A DNA stretch of 64,000 nt from Pseudoxanthomonas sp. GM95 (GTDB lineage: Bacteria; Pseudomonadota; Gammaproteobacteria; Xanthomonadales; Xanthomonadaceae). Location: NCBI RefSeq assembly GCF_900109775.1, contig NZ_FOAX01000001.1, forward strand, positions 434,001-498,000. The letters run 5' to 3'. The stretch's first letter is position 1, and each line of letters starts with the position of its first letter. Positions 1 through 9,449 of this stretch are shown in pieces. A program made the position numbers and the translations under genes. The notes beneath the pieces are model-generated. The model was given only the letters and a program-made list of their open reading frames with translations, searched no databases and was not told the origin of the DNA.

Positions 1-939
1 GCGCGCCAGGCCATGCAGCTGGGCTATATCCCGCGCATGCAGGTCAAGCACACCTCGCACGACACCATCGGCCAGATCTACGTGCCCGGCGTGAACTGGA
101 TCATGATGCTGGCGGTGCTGGCCGTGGTGCTGGCCTTCGGTAGCTCGACCGCGCTGGCCACCGCGTACGGCATTTCGGTGTCGGCCACCATGCTCATCGA
201 TACCCTGCTGCTGGCGCTGGTGGCGCGCGCGCTGTGGCCGAAGTGGCGCACCTGGGTGCTGCCGCTGTGCGTGGTGTTCTTCATCGTCGACGTGGGCTTC
301 GTGATCGCCAACGGCGCCAAGTTCTTCGACGGCGCCTGGTTCCCGCTGGCGCTGGGCCTGGTGGTGTTCACCCTGTTGCGCACCTGGCGCCGCGGCCGCG
401 AGCTGCTGGGCGCGGAAATCCGCAAGGATGGCATCGCGCTGGACAGCTTCCTGCCGGGCCTGATGCTGGCCCCGCCGGTGCGCGTGCCGGGCACGGCGGT
501 GTTCCTGACCGCGCAGACCGGTATGGTCCCGCACGCGCTGCTGCACAACCTCAAGCACAACAAGGTGCTGCACGAGCGCAACGTGTTCCTGACCGTGTAC
601 ACGCTGCCGCTGCCGTACGCGCCGGCCGACAAGCGCATGCGTGTGGAAGAGATCGGCGACGAGTTCTACCGCGTGGTGGTCAAGTTCGGCTTCATGGAAA
701 CCCCGGACGTGCCGCTGGCGCTGATGCGCAGTTGCGACCACGGCGGGCCGTATTTCGATCCGATGGACACCACCTTCTTCGCCAGCCGCGAGACCATCGT
801 CGCCAGCGCCCGCCGCGGCATGCCGATCTGGCGCGACAAGCTGTTCGCGGCCATGCACCGCAACGCGGCGCCGGCGACCGGCTTCTTCCGCATCCCCGGC
901 AATCGCCTGGTCGAGCTGGGCGCGCAGGTGGAGATCTGA
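1..939 (+). CDS. kup: Low-affinity potassium transporter Kup, C-terminal part (5' end outside window)
   Basis: Inner-membrane K+ uptake protein of the KUP/HAK family. The frame is open from base 1, so only the last 312 residues are seen (the family usually has about 620-640). The first half holds hydrophobic segments, for example the one starting [17 protein letters not shown]; the second half is the soluble cytoplasmic tail typical of Kup, with the stretch [14 protein letters not shown] and a final [11 protein letters not shown]. It ends 46 bases before ruvB. From what I remember of Xanthomonas genomes, kup lies between ruvA and ruvB, which fits. Family assignment is secure; the start is not visible. 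Confidence 0.93.
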   Translation, partial: ARQAMQLGYIPRMQVKHTSHDTIGQIYVPGVNWIMMLAVLAVVLAFGSSTALATAYGISVSATMLIDTLLLALVARALWPKWRTWVLPLCVVFFIVDVGFVIANGAKFFDGAWFPLALGLVVFTLLRTWRRGRELLGAEIRKDGIALDSFLPGLMLAPPVRVPGTAVFLTAQTGMVPHALLHNLKHNKVLHERNVFLTVYTLPLPYAPADKRMRVEEIGDEFYRVVVKFGFMETPDVPLALMRSCDHGGPYFDPMDTTFFASRETIVASARRGMPIWRDKLFAAMHRNAAPATGFFRIPGNRLVELGAQVEI

Positions 940-985
940 TGCGTACGGCCTGCGCCGCACCCGCGGCGCGTGAGACCATGACGGC

Positions 986-2023
986 ATGAGTGACCGCATC
1001 ATCGCCGCCGACGCCACCCGCGAGGACGACGCCCTGGAGGCATCGATCCGGCCCAAGCGCCTGGCCGATTACCTCGGCCAGCAGCCGGTCCGCGAGCAGC
1101 TGGACATCTACATCCAGGCGGCCAAGGGCCGCAGCGAAGCGCTGGACCATGTGCTGATCTTTGGGCCGCCCGGCCTGGGCAAGACCACGCTGAGCCACGT
1201 GATCGCCAACGAGCTGGGCGTTGCCCTGCGCGTGACCTCCGGCCCGGTGATCGAGAAAGCCGGCGACCTGGCCGCGCTGCTGACCAACCTGCAGCCGCAC
1301 GATGTGTTGTTCATCGACGAGATCCATCGCCTCTCGCCCGTCGTGGAAGAAGTGCTGTATCCGGCGATGGAAGACTTCCAGCTGGACATCATGATCGGCG
1401 AGGGCCCGGCCGCGCGTTCGATCAAGATCGACCTGCCGCCCTTCACCCTGATCGGGGCGACCACGCGCGCCGGCCTGCTGACCGCGCCGCTGCGCGATCG
1501 CTTCGGCATCGTCCAGCGGCTGCAGTTCTACAGCGCCGAGGAGCTGACCCGGATCGTGCGCCGCTCGGCCCAGATCATGGCCATCACCTGCGAACCCGAC
1601 GGCGCGGCCGAGATCGCGCGACGCTCGCGCGGCACCCCGCGTATCGCCAACCGCCTGCTGCGCCGCGTGCGCGACTACGCCCAGGTCAAGGCCGCCGGCC
1701 ACATCGACCGCGCCGTGGCCAATGCCGCGATGGAAATGCTGAAGGTCGACCCGGAAGGCTTCGACGAGATCGATCGCCGCCTGCTGCACACCATCGTCGA
1801 TAGCTTCGACGGCGGCCCGGTCGGCGTCGAATCGCTGGCCGCGGCGCTGAGCGAGGAGCGCGGCACGCTGGAAGACGTGATCGAGCCCTACCTGATCCAG
1901 CAGGGCTTCCTGGTGCGCACCGCGCGTGGGCGCATGGCCACGGCCAAGGCCTATCGCCACCTGGGCCTGCCCGGCAAGGAGCCCGATCCGGGTCCGGCCG
2001 GGCTGACCGAGTCGCTGTTCTGA
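986..2023 (+). CDS. ruvB: Holliday junction branch migration ATPase RuvB
   Basis: Hexameric AAA+ motor that drives branch migration of Holliday junctions with RuvA before RuvC cleavage. The protein has 345 residues, the usual length. Walker [10 protein letters not shown] is at residues 60-68 and Walker B DEIH at 111-114. The sensor region GATTRAG and the arginine-containing PLRDRFG segment (about 169-174) follow, then the C-terminal winged-helix domain ([10 protein letters not shown] to the end). It starts at ATG 986, 46 bases after kup; ruvA and ruvC would lie upstream outside the window. Confidence 0.98.
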   Translation: MSDRIIAADATREDDALEASIRPKRLADYLGQQPVREQLDIYIQAAKGRSEALDHVLIFGPPGLGKTTLSHVIANELGVALRVTSGPVIEKAGDLAALLTNLQPHDVLFIDEIHRLSPVVEEVLYPAMEDFQLDIMIGEGPAARSIKIDLPPFTLIGATTRAGLLTAPLRDRFGIVQRLQFYSAEELTRIVRRSAQIMAITCEPDGAAEIARRSRGTPRIANRLLRRVRDYAQVKAAGHIDRAVANAAMEMLKVDPEGFDEIDRRLLHTIVDSFDGGPVGVESLAAALSEERGTLEDVIEPYLIQQGFLVRTARGRMATAKAYRHLGLPGKEPDPGPAGLTESLF

Positions 2024-2078
2024 CCCCGCCGGTCCCGTTGCCGCGTTCGAATCCCGCACCTGCCTGGAGCCCGCCGTT

Positions 2079-2531
2079 TTGTCCGAGTCGCCCTCGTCAA
2101 CCTCGCCTGTTACCGACGCATTCAGTTGGCCGACACGCGTTTATTGGGAAGATACCGACGCCGGTGGCGTGGTCTATCACGCGCAGTACGTGGCCTTTCT
2201 GGAACGCGCGCGCAGTGAATGGATGCGCGCCCGCGGCCAGATGCAGGAGCAGCTGCGCCTGGAGCACGACCTGGTCTTCGTCGTGCGGGCCATGCAGCTG
2301 GACTTCCTCAAGCCCGCGCGCCTGGATGACCTGCTGAAGGTCAGCGTGGCGGTCAAGCAGGTGAAGCGGGCGAGCATCGTGTTCGCCCAGTCGATCTGGC
2401 GCGACGACCAGCGGCTGCTGACGGCCGAGGTCAAGGTGGCGGCGGTCTCGGCCACCGCCTTCCGCCCGGTGGGGCTGGACGAGGCGCTGTACGAAGAATT
2501 CAAGTTGTTGGAAGTTCCCACAACCCTTTAA
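2079..2531 (+). CDS. ybgC: Tol-Pal system acyl-CoA thioesterase YbgC
   Basis: Hotdog-fold acyl-CoA thioesterase encoded at the head of Tol-Pal operons. The protein has 150 residues. The 4-hydroxybenzoyl-CoA thioesterase signature EDTDAGGVVYHAQYVAF is at residues 24-40, and D27 aligns with the catalytic Asp18 of E. coli YbgC. The start is TTG 2079, chosen because GGAG at 2066-2069 is correctly spaced and no better in-frame start precedes the conserved core. It lies 55 bases after ruvB and 24 before tolQ, so cotranscription with tolQ is likely. The N-terminus is about 9 residues longer than in E. coli. Confidence 0.94.
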   Translation: MSESPSSTSPVTDAFSWPTRVYWEDTDAGGVVYHAQYVAFLERARSEWMRARGQMQEQLRLEHDLVFVVRAMQLDFLKPARLDDLLKVSVAVKQVKRASIVFAQSIWRDDQRLLTAEVKVAAVSATAFRPVGLDEALYEEFKLLEVPTTL

Positions 2532-2555
2532 GCGTAGAACCCGAGGAAACAACGG

Positions 2556-3329
2556 ATGATTGGATTGCTCCTGGCGCTGCAGGACACCGTGACTGAGGCG
2601 CTGCCGGCGGAGACCGCGAATGCGGCTGCCCAGGCCACCGCACAGGTCGCCCACAGCAGCATCAACTACTTCGAGCTGCTGCTAAAAGCCAGCCTGCCGG
2701 TCAAGGTGATCGTGCTGCTGCTGCTGACCGGCTCGCTGGTGAGCTGGGTAATCATTTTCCGCAAGGCGGGCGTGTTCAAGCGCGCCAACCGTGATGCGGA
2801 TGATTTCGAAAGCCGCTTCTGGTCCGGTGCGGACCTCAACAAGCTGTATTCTTCGGCCACCGATCGCGGTCGCGTGGTGACCGGCCTGGAAGCCATCTTC
2901 GAAGCCGGCTTCCGCGAATTCGCCCGCCTGCGCGACAAGCGCGTCGCCGACGGCCGCCTGCAGCTGGAAGGCGCCCAGCGCGCCATGCGCACCGCCTATG
3001 CGCGCGAGATCGATGCGCTGGAGCGCAACCTGGAACTGCTGGCCAACATCGGTTCGACCGCGCCGTACGTGGGCCTGGTCGGCACGGTGTTCGGCATCAT
3101 GGTGACCATGCACGACATGCTCAACAGCGGCGAGCAGGCCGGCATCGCGGCCGTCGCCCCGGGTATTTCCGAAGCACTGTTCGCCACCGCGATCGGCCTG
3201 TTCGTGGCGATCCCGGCGGTGTGGGCCTACAACCGCTTCACCACCCGTGTCGAGCGCATCTCGGTGCGTTACGAGACCTTCGCCGACGAATTCAGCTCCA
3301 TCCTGCAGCGCCAGACCGGCGAAGGCTGA
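2556..3329 (+). CDS. tolQ: Tol-Pal proton-channel subunit TolQ
   Basis: Inner-membrane stator protein of the MotA/TolQ/ExbB family; with TolR it uses the proton gradient to drive TolA during outer-membrane constriction. The protein has 257 residues. Three membrane segments are visible: about 46-68, 167-186 (starting near STAPYVGLVGTVFGIMV) and 202-224, with a cytoplasmic loop between the first two. ATG 2556 is preceded by GAGG at 2543-2546. It ends 10 bases before tolR. Confidence 0.97.
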   Translation: MIGLLLALQDTVTEALPAETANAAAQATAQVAHSSINYFELLLKASLPVKVIVLLLLTGSLVSWVIIFRKAGVFKRANRDADDFESRFWSGADLNKLYSSATDRGRVVTGLEAIFEAGFREFARLRDKRVADGRLQLEGAQRAMRTAYAREIDALERNLELLANIGSTAPYVGLVGTVFGIMVTMHDMLNSGEQAGIAAVAPGISEALFATAIGLFVAIPAVWAYNRFTTRVERISVRYETFADEFSSILQRQTGEG

Positions 3330-3339
3330 GGAGTCGCCC

Positions 3340-3789
3340 ATGCAATCGGCCATTTCGCGCCATCGCAAGCGGCGCAAGCTCAAGTCCGAGATCAACGTCG
3401 TGCCGTACATCGACGTGATGCTCGTGCTGCTGATCATCTTCATGGTGACCGCGCCCATGCTGACCCTGGCGGTCAACGTGGACATCCCCAAGTCGACCGC
3501 GCGTTCGGTCGACAGCAAGGCCGATCCGGTGATCGTCACCGTCGACGGGGACGGGCGCTTCTTCCTCAAGCTCAAGGATGCGGAAATCCAGGAGCTGTCG
3601 CCGGAAGAACTGCAGGCGCGCCTGAGCGCCTTCGTCAGCGAGAACAAGGACATCCCGGTGTTCCTGGCTGCGCCCGGCGACGCCAACTACCAGAAGGTCA
3701 TCGATGCCACCGGCATCATCTCCAAGTCCGGCGTCACCAAGGTGGGCCTGATGAGCAAGCCGGGCGGTACGGGCGGCAATGCACGCTGA
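3340..3789 (+). CDS. tolR: Tol-Pal proton-channel subunit TolR
   Basis: ExbD/TolR-family protein with one N-terminal membrane helix and a periplasmic domain; partner of TolQ. It has 149 residues. The helix spans about 24-45 and begins PYIDVMLVLL, where D25 is the conserved proton-relay aspartate (D23 in E. coli). The open frame extends upstream to 3247, but ATG 3340 is preferred: it follows the overlapping stop and Shine-Dalgarno sequence GAGGAG at 3328-3333 and gives the expected length. It overlaps the start of tolA by 11 bases. Confidence 0.96.
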   Translation: MQSAISRHRKRRKLKSEINVVPYIDVMLVLLIIFMVTAPMLTLAVNVDIPKSTARSVDSKADPVIVTVDGDGRFFLKLKDAEIQELSPEELQARLSAFVSENKDIPVFLAAPGDANYQKVIDATGIISKSGVTKVGLMSKPGGTGGNAR

Positions 3790-4810
3790 GGCGTCCCATT
3801 TCGACCGGCGTGATCCACGCGACCGGCCCGGCCTGGCCGTGGGCCTGGCCGTGGGCGTGCATGTCCTGTTGCTGCTGCTGATCATCGCCTCGTCCTATTT
3901 CCATTGGAACGAGGACCAGGCCGAAGCCGCGGCCGGTTCGCCGGCGATCGAGGCCTCGCTGCAGATGTCCGCTTCGGACATGCAGGCCGCGCAGCAAGCG
4001 ATCCGCGAGGCGTCCAAGGTCGAGCCCAAGCCGGTCCCGCCCACGCCGATGCCCGAGCCGGTGGCCGAACAGGACACCACGCCGCCGCCGCAGCCGATCC
4101 CCGAGCCCAAGCCGCAGGATTCGCCCGTGCCGCCGCAGCAGCAGGCGCAGGAGCGCGTGCCCGATCCGGACCAGGTCAACCAGGAAGAGGCCAGTCGCCT
4201 GGCCATCGCCCAGGAGAAGGCCGAGAAGGAACAGGAAGCCAAGCGCAAGCAGGAGCAGATCGACCTGACCGAGCGCAAGCGCCAGGAAGAAGCCGAGCGC
4301 AAGCAGCGCCTGGCCGCCCAGCAGCTGGAGGACGACAAGCAGAAGAAGCTCGCCGCCCTGCGTGCCGCCCGCGCCCAGAACGACCAGCAGGCCAAGCTGG
4401 CCGAGCAGAAGCTGCGCCAGCTGGCCGATGCCCGCGCCAAGCAGGCATCGCAGCAGCAGGCGGCGCAGTCAAGCCAGGCCCAGGCCGCGCAGACTGCCCC
4501 GCAGGCCGGCCAGAACGGCACCGACCAGGGCTTGCAGGCCAAGTACGTCGCGGCGATCCAGAGCGCGGTGATGAACCAGTGGACCCGTCCTGACTCGGTG
4601 CCGGTCGGCACGCGCTGCAAGGTCGAAGTCACCCAGCTTCCGGGCGGTGAGGTCATCTCGGCCGACGTCACGGGCGGTTGCGCGATGGACGCCGCAGGCC
4701 AGCGCTCGCTGGAAGCAGCCGTGCTGCGCGCGCAGCCACTGCCGTATCGCGGCTTCGAGCCGGTGTTCAACCGACGCCTGATTTTCACCTTCGAGGCGCA
4801 GGATCGCTGA
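3779..4810 (+). CDS. tolA: Envelope-spanning protein TolA
   Basis: Inner-membrane-anchored protein linking TolQR to TolB/Pal. It has 343 residues. There is one membrane helix at about 18-38. A Pro-rich linker follows at about 80-122 (for example KPVPPTPMPEPV). A long Glu/Lys/Gln/Ala-rich helical domain spans about 133-240. The C-terminal TolA domain begins near 248 with YVAAIQSAVMNQWTRP and contains two cysteines (C280 and C301 by my count). The start ATG 3779 lies inside the tolR end, consistent with translational coupling. It is shorter than E. coli TolA (421 residues), mainly in the helical region. Confidence 0.95.
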   Translation: MHAEASHFDRRDPRDRPGLAVGLAVGVHVLLLLLIIASSYFHWNEDQAEAAAGSPAIEASLQMSASDMQAAQQAIREASKVEPKPVPPTPMPEPVAEQDTTPPPQPIPEPKPQDSPVPPQQQAQERVPDPDQVNQEEASRLAIAQEKAEKEQEAKRKQEQIDLTERKRQEEAERKQRLAAQQLEDDKQKKLAALRAARAQNDQQAKLAEQKLRQLADARAKQASQQQAAQSSQAQAAQTAPQAGQNGTDQGLQAKYVAAIQSAVMNQWTRPDSVPVGTRCKVEVTQLPGGEVISADVTGGCAMDAAGQRSLEAAVLRAQPLPYRGFEPVFNRRLIFTFEAQDR

Positions 4811-4900
4811 GTTCACGCCGCCTTGGCGTTCATAATTGCGAAATTGTTCACGCGTTGGCTGGTATCCCTAGCCGGCCATTTTTTCCAAAGCCCAGCATTC

Positions 4901-6232
4901 ATGAAGAAACTGACGCGGTATTTCGCCTTACTGGTCTTCCTGTTCCTGCCTGCGGCGGCCTTCGCCCAGAGCCAGGGCCTGGAAATCAACATCGTCGGCG
5001 GCAATCCGTCGGCACTGCCGATCACCATCGTGCCGATGCCTTACCAGGGCTCGGGCGCCGCGCCGACTACCGATGTCTCGCAGGTGGTGCGCGCCGACCT
5101 GGAGCGCTCCGGCGCCTTCCGCACGCTGCCCGAAGCCAGCATCGTCGAGAAGCCGACCCGCGGCTCGGAGATCCAATACCCGACCTGGCGCGCGCTGAAG
5201 CAGGATTACATCGTCGTCGGTCGCGTGATGGACGGCGGCAACGGCGCCTTCCGCGTCGAGTACGAGCTGTTCGACGTCGCCAAGCAGGAGCGTCTGCTTG
5301 GCCTGGCCATGACCGGCCGCGCCAACGCCATGCGCGATGTCGCCCACCAGATGGCCGATGCCATCTACGAGAAGATCACTGGCATCCGCGGCGCCTTCTG
5401 GACCCGCATCGCCTACGTGACCCAGACCGGCCTGGGCGCCAACGCCCGCTATGCGCTGATGGTCGCCGACTCGGACGGCTTCAACCCGCAGACGATCGTG
5501 CGCTCGGCCGAGCCGCTGCTGTCGCCGTCGTGGAGCCCGGATGGCCGCAAGCTGGCCTACGTCAGCTTCGAGCGCGGCAACTCGTCGATCTACATCCAGG
5601 ACATCACCACTGGTGCGCGCGAATTGGTCGCCAGCTTCCGTGGCATCAACGGTGCACCGGCGTTCTCGCCCGATGGCCGTCGCCTGGCGCTGACGCTCTC
5701 GCGCAGCGGCAATCCCGAGATCTACGTGATGGATCTGGGCAGCAAGGCCCTGACCCAGATCACAAATCAGTACGGCATCGACACCGAGCCGACCTGGAGC
5801 GCCGACGGCGGCTCGATCTACTTCGTGTCCGATCGCGGCGGCCGTCCGCAGGTCTACAAGGCCCCGTCCAGCGGCGGCGGCGCGACCCGCGTGACCTTCG
5901 AAGGCAACTACAACGCCACCCCGAGCGTGTCCTACGACGGCAAGAAGATCGCCGTGGCCCAAGGCAGCGGCAGCACCTATCGCATTGCGATGATGGATTC
6001 GAGCACCGGTTCGCCGCGCTGGCAGACCCTGTCGCCGGGTTCGCTGGATGAGTCGCCCAGCTTCGCGCCGAACGCCTCGATGATCCTGTACGCGGCCCGC
6101 GAAGGTGGCCGTGGCGTGCTGTACGCCGTGTCGGCCGATGGCCGCGTGCGTCAGCGCCTCGTCCTGGCCCAGGGCGATGTGCGCGAGCCGGCATGGTCGC
6201 CGTACCGCAGCGCCGCTGCAGCGCAAAAATAA
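4901..6232 (+). CDS. tolB: Periplasmic Tol-Pal translocation protein TolB
   Basis: Periplasmic protein that binds Pal and TolA. It has 443 residues. A signal peptide occupies residues 1-22 (hydrophobic [15 protein letters not shown], cleavage before QSQG). An N-terminal alpha/beta domain follows to about 165, then a beta-propeller of repeated [16 protein letters not shown] blades ([33 protein letters not shown]). The frame runs back to a TTG at 4823, but ATG 4901 is chosen because it starts exactly at a standard signal peptide. The 90-base gap after tolA leaves room for a promoter. Confidence 0.97.
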   Translation: MKKLTRYFALLVFLFLPAAAFAQSQGLEINIVGGNPSALPITIVPMPYQGSGAAPTTDVSQVVRADLERSGAFRTLPEASIVEKPTRGSEIQYPTWRALKQDYIVVGRVMDGGNGAFRVEYELFDVAKQERLLGLAMTGRANAMRDVAHQMADAIYEKITGIRGAFWTRIAYVTQTGLGANARYALMVADSDGFNPQTIVRSAEPLLSPSWSPDGRKLAYVSFERGNSSIYIQDITTGARELVASFRGINGAPAFSPDGRRLALTLSRSGNPEIYVMDLGSKALTQITNQYGIDTEPTWSADGGSIYFVSDRGGRPQVYKAPSSGGGATRVTFEGNYNATPSVSYDGKKIAVAQGSGSTYRIAMMDSSTGSPRWQTLSPGSLDESPSFAPNASMILYAAREGGRGVLYAVSADGRVRQRLVLAQGDVREPAWSPYRSAAAAQK

Positions 6233-6324
6233 TGCAACGACGCCATTCAATTGGCTTAATGTTGCGTTAAACTAGCGCACGTTTGTATCCACCACCCCGG
6301 ATTGCGTGTCTTTAAGGAACCCAA

Positions 6325-6837
6325 ATGAACACCACTTTTCGCGTCGTTGCTCTGTCCCTGATGTCCGTGGCCGTTCTGGCCGGTTGTAAGAAGAACACGA
6401 AGGAAGTCCCGCCGCCGGCCGTCGAGCCGCCGCCGGCGATGACCCAGCCGACCGAGAACTCTGGCCTGTACGGCCCGAGCGATCTGGATACCGACGCTTG
6501 CCTGCGCCAGCGCGTGGTCTACTTCGATCTGGACCAGGATTCGCTGAAGCCGGAATTCCAGGCCATCATGTCCTGCCACGCCAAGTACCTGCGCGACCGT
6601 CCGTCCTCGCGCATCAACCTGGAAGGCAACACCGACGAGCGCGGCTCGCGTGAGTACAACCTGGGTCTGGGCGAGCGCCGCGGCAACGCTGTCTCCTCCG
6701 CCCTGCAGGCCGCCGGTGGTTCGGGCGCGCAGCTGTCGGTCGTGAGCTACGGCGAAGAGCGTCCGACCTGCACCGAGTCGAACGAAGACTGCTGGGCCAA
6801 GAACCGTCGCGTCGAAATCGTGTACACCGCGAAGTAA
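6325..6837 (+). CDS. pal: Peptidoglycan-associated lipoprotein Pal
   Basis: Outer-membrane lipoprotein that binds peptidoglycan and TolB. It has 170 residues. The lipobox LAGC places the lipidated cysteine at residue 21, a Pro-rich linker follows (23-45), and the OmpA-like peptidoglycan-binding domain fills the rest (YFDLDQDSLKPEF; NTDERGSREYNLGLGERR; KNRRVEIVY at the end). ATG 6325 is preceded by AAGGAA. It is separated from tolB by 92 bases and followed by a strong terminator, which would set Pal expression apart from cpoB. Confidence 0.97.
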   Translation: MNTTFRVVALSLMSVAVLAGCKKNTKEVPPPAVEPPPAMTQPTENSGLYGPSDLDTDACLRQRVVYFDLDQDSLKPEFQAIMSCHAKYLRDRPSSRINLEGNTDERGSREYNLGLGERRGNAVSSALQAAGGSGAQLSVVSYGEERPTCTESNEDCWAKNRRVEIVYTAK

Positions 6838-6851
6838 TCGACGTCTGACCT

Positions 6852-6873
6852 GAGCCACCGTCCGCGGTGGCTC
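6852..6873 (+). other. Perfect hairpin just after pal
   Basis: GAGCCACCG at 6852-6860 and CGGTGGCTC at 6865-6873 form a 9-bp stem with a 4-base loop, 14 bases after the pal stop. No T-run follows it directly, so it is better read as a 3'-end stability element in front of the terminator at 6878 than as a terminator itself. Confidence 0.5.
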
Positions 6874-6877
6874 GACC

Positions 6878-6944
6878 AGGGCCGGTGACCGGGGCGGGGC
6901 AACAGGACACAACCTGTCTGCCCCGCACGGCACCGGCCCTTTTT
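6878..6944 (+). terminator. Large nested rho-independent terminator after pal
   Basis: AGGGCCGGTG at 6878-6887 pairs with CACCGGCCCT at 6931-6940, immediately followed by TTTT. Nested inside is a second long stem: GCGGGGCA at 6894-6901 plus ACAGG pairs with CCTGT plus TGCCCCGC at 6919-6926, with a one-base bulge. The T-run and strand fit termination of pal transcription before cpoB. Confidence 0.8.
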
Positions 6945-7008
6945 ATTGGTACGCCATGATTCAATGTCCGTTCCCGTGTGCATTCCGCAACAACATCACG
7001 TGAGTCCC

Positions 7009-7857
7009 ATGCGTCCGACCAAATTCCGCATCGTCCTGCCGGTCCTGCTGCTGTCGCTGAGCCTGGCACCCAGTGCCTTCGCCCAGCGGGCGAGCCTGGC
7101 CGACCGCGTCGCCGCGCTCGAAGCGCAGTCGACCAACACCCAGGGCAACACCGACCTGCTCAACCAGGTCAACCAGCTGCGTAGCGAGCTGACCAGCCTG
7201 CGCGGCACCGTCGAGCAGCTGCAGAATGAAAACGAGCAGCTCAAGCAGCGTGCCCGCGACCAATACCTGGACCTCGATGGCCGCATCGGCCGCCTCGAAG
7301 GCTCGGGCGGTGGTGGCGCAGCGCCTGCCGCCGCCGGCGCCACGCCGCCTGTGGCTTTGCCGCCGCAGGGCGGAAGCGCGGCGGCATCGCAGCCCAATCC
7401 CGCCGCCGGCGCCGGAGTGGAAGCCGCGCCGTCCGTGCACGGCGATCCTGGTGCGATGGCCCAGGCCGGTGACGAGCGCACCGCCTATGGCGTGGCGTTC
7501 GATGCGCTGAAGAAAGGCGAATACGCCGACGCTGCCAACCTGTTCACCAGCTTCCTGCAGCTGTATCCCAGTGGCGTGTACGCACCCAACGCGCTGTATT
7601 GGCTGGGCGAGAGCTATTACGTCACCCAGAACTACCAGATGGCCGCCGACCAGTTCCGCGCGCTGCTCTCGCGTTACCCGACCCACGACAAGGCCTCCGG
7701 CGCGCTGCTGAAGCTGGGCCTGGCGCAGTACGGCCTGGGCAAGGTCAACGATGCGCAGACCACGCTGCAGTCGGTGATCCAGCAGTACCCCAACAGCGAT
7801 GTCGCCCGCACCGCCGAAGACCGCCTGCACTCGATCCAGGTCGGCCAGATGCGCTGA
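7009..7857 (+). CDS. cpoB: Cell division coordinator CpoB (YbgF), TPR protein
   Basis: Periplasmic protein at the end of Tol-Pal loci that couples Tol-Pal work to septal peptidoglycan synthesis. It has 282 residues. A signal peptide covers 1-25 (cleavage after AFA), then a trimerising coiled coil of about 60 residues (LADRVAALEAQ to GRIGRLEG), a Gly/Ala/Pro-rich linker, and C-terminal TPR repeats (YGVAFDALKKGEYADA; ALYWLGESYYVTQNYQMA; LLKLGLAQYGLGKVNDA). The frame opens at a TTG at 6946, but ATG 7009 gives a normal signal peptide. It lies beyond the pal terminator, so it probably has its own promoter. Confidence 0.95.
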   Translation: MRPTKFRIVLPVLLLSLSLAPSAFAQRASLADRVAALEAQSTNTQGNTDLLNQVNQLRSELTSLRGTVEQLQNENEQLKQRARDQYLDLDGRIGRLEGSGGGGAAPAAAGATPPVALPPQGGSAAASQPNPAAGAGVEAAPSVHGDPGAMAQAGDERTAYGVAFDALKKGEYADAANLFTSFLQLYPSGVYAPNALYWLGESYYVTQNYQMAADQFRALLSRYPTHDKASGALLKLGLAQYGLGKVNDAQTTLQSVIQQYPNSDVARTAEDRLHSIQVGQMR

Positions 7858-7908
7858 TGCGCGCGGCCCGGTTGGGCCGTGGAAGTGGGTTGTACGAAGT
7901 GTTTTGAA

Positions 7909-7945
7909 CGCCACTGCGAGGTCTGCGGTGGCGCATCCGTTTTTA
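7909..7945 (+). terminator. Probable terminator between cpoB and queE
   Basis: CGCCACTGC at 7909-7917 pairs with GCGGTGGCG at 7925-7933 (9 bp, one G-T wobble, loop of 7), followed after CATCCG by TTTTT. The T-run is offset by 6 bases, so termination may be partial. Confidence 0.5.
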
Positions 7946-7969
7946 GAATGCCGTGTCAGAGAGTCCGTG

Positions 7970-8659
7970 ATGAACGCCGCCGCCGTCGCCCTTCCCAGCC
8001 AGATTGAACAATCGCCGCAGGACCGCCTGAAGATCACCGAGATCTTCCTGTCGCTGCAGGGCGAGGCTGACGCGGCCGGCTGGCCGACGGTGTTCGTGCG
8101 CCTCACCGGCTGCCCGCTGCGCTGCAGCTATTGCGACACGGCCTACGCCTTCCACGGCGGAACCTGGTGGGAGATCGACGACATCCTGGCCGAGGTCGCG
8201 CGCCAGGGCGTGCGGCACGTGTGCGTCACTGGTGGCGAGCCGCTGTCGCAGAAGCGCTGCATCGGCCTGCTCAAGCGTCTGTGCGATGCCGGCTATGACG
8301 TGTCGCTGGAGACCTCCGGCGCGATCGATGTCTCGCAGGTCGATCCGCGCGTATCGCGCGTGGTCGACATCAAGACGCCGGGCTCGGCCGAGGAGCACCG
8401 CAACCGCTGGGAGAACCTGCCGCTGCTCACCGCACGCGACCAGATCAAGTTCGTCCTGTGCAGCCGCAGTGACTACGAGTGGGCGCGCGAGGTGGTGCGC
8501 GAGCACGCGCTGTCGGCGCGCTGCAGCGTGCTGTTCTCGCCGTCCAAGGACCAGGTGAGCCCGCGCGAACTGGCCGACTGGATTGTCGAAGACCGCCTGC
8601 CGGTGCGCTTCCAGATGCAGCTGCACAAGCTGCTGTGGAACGACGAACCCGGCCGATGA
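7970..8659 (+). CDS. queE: 7-carboxy-7-deazaguanine synthase QueE (radical SAM)
   Basis: Radical-SAM enzyme converting 6-carboxytetrahydropterin to 7-carboxy-7-deazaguanine, the second-last step to preQ0 in queuosine biosynthesis. It has 229 residues. The iron-sulfur motif CX3CX2C is at C48, C52 and C55 (TGCPLRCSYCDTAYAF), preceded by SLQGEADAAGWPTVFVR, and a TGGEPL SAM-binding segment follows. The start is ATG 7970 with GAGAG upstream; the longer open frame from 7799 overlaps cpoB and is not needed. It is 72 bases upstream of queC, the next enzyme. Confidence 0.96.
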   Translation: MNAAAVALPSQIEQSPQDRLKITEIFLSLQGEADAAGWPTVFVRLTGCPLRCSYCDTAYAFHGGTWWEIDDILAEVARQGVRHVCVTGGEPLSQKRCIGLLKRLCDAGYDVSLETSGAIDVSQVDPRVSRVVDIKTPGSAEEHRNRWENLPLLTARDQIKFVLCSRSDYEWAREVVREHALSARCSVLFSPSKDQVSPRELADWIVEDRLPVRFQMQLHKLLWNDEPGR

Positions 8660-8731
8660 CATGACCGCCGGCGCCTGCTGGCGCTAGGCTATGCATTCCC
8701 CGGCCTGTCTCGCCGGCAAGAAGAAACCCCC

Positions 8732-9412
8732 ATGAAAAATGCAGTTGTTCTCGTTTCCGGCGGGATGGATTCCGCCGTGGTCCTGGCCATGGCCCGCGCG
8801 CAGGGCTTCAACGCCTATGCGCTCAGCGTGCAGTACGGCCAGCGCCATACCTCTGAACTCGATGCCGCCGCGCGCGTGGCCAAGGAGCTGGGCGCGGCCG
8901 CGCACAAGGTCGTCAACGTCGACCTGCGCAGCATCGGCGGCTCGGCCCTGACCGATGACATCGACGTCCCCGTCGATACCGATCAGCAGCCGGGCGGCGA
9001 CGCCATCCCGGTTACCTACGTGCCGGCGCGCAACACCATCATGCTGTCGGTGGCGCTGGGCTGGGCCGAAGTGCTGGGCGCGGCGGATATCTTCTGTGGC
9101 GTCAACGCGGTGGATTACTCGGGCTATCCCGATTGCCGCCCCGAGTTTATCGCCGCGTTCCAGGCGCTGGCCAACCTGGCCACCAAGGCGGGCGTGGAAG
9201 GGGCGGGCATCAAGGTGCACGCGCCGCTGCAGTTCATGAGCAAGGCCGACATCGTGCGCGAGGGTGTGGCGCTGGGCGTGGATTTTTCCAGCACCGTGTC
9301 CTGCTACAACGCCGATGCGGCCGGCAACGCCTGCGGCCATTGCGATGCATGCCGTTTACGGACCGCAGGCTTTGTCGACGCCGGCGTGGCCGATCCGACC
9401 CATTACGCCTGA
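8732..9412 (+). CDS. queC: 7-cyano-7-deazaguanine synthase QueC
   Basis: ATP-dependent synthase converting 7-carboxy-7-deazaguanine and ammonia to preQ0. It has 226 residues. The PP-loop SGGMDS is at residues 9-14, and the zinc-binding cysteines are C191, C201, C204 and C207 (CGHCDAC). The start is ATG 8732 behind an AAGAAGAAA purine run. Pairing with queE fits an operon feeding queuosine modification of tRNA. Confidence 0.97.
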   Translation: MKNAVVLVSGGMDSAVVLAMARAQGFNAYALSVQYGQRHTSELDAAARVAKELGAAAHKVVNVDLRSIGGSALTDDIDVPVDTDQQPGGDAIPVTYVPARNTIMLSVALGWAEVLGAADIFCGVNAVDYSGYPDCRPEFIAAFQALANLATKAGVEGAGIKVHAPLQFMSKADIVREGVALGVDFSSTVSCYNADAAGNACGHCDACRLRTAGFVDAGVADPTHYA

Positions 9413-9449
9413 TCGTGGCGTCGGGTCGCGCAGGGGCGACCTGATGCGG

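Noticed and set aside
4928-6250. A 440-codon minus-strand frame opposite tolB
   Set aside because: Antisense shadow of a certain gene, with compositional bias only.
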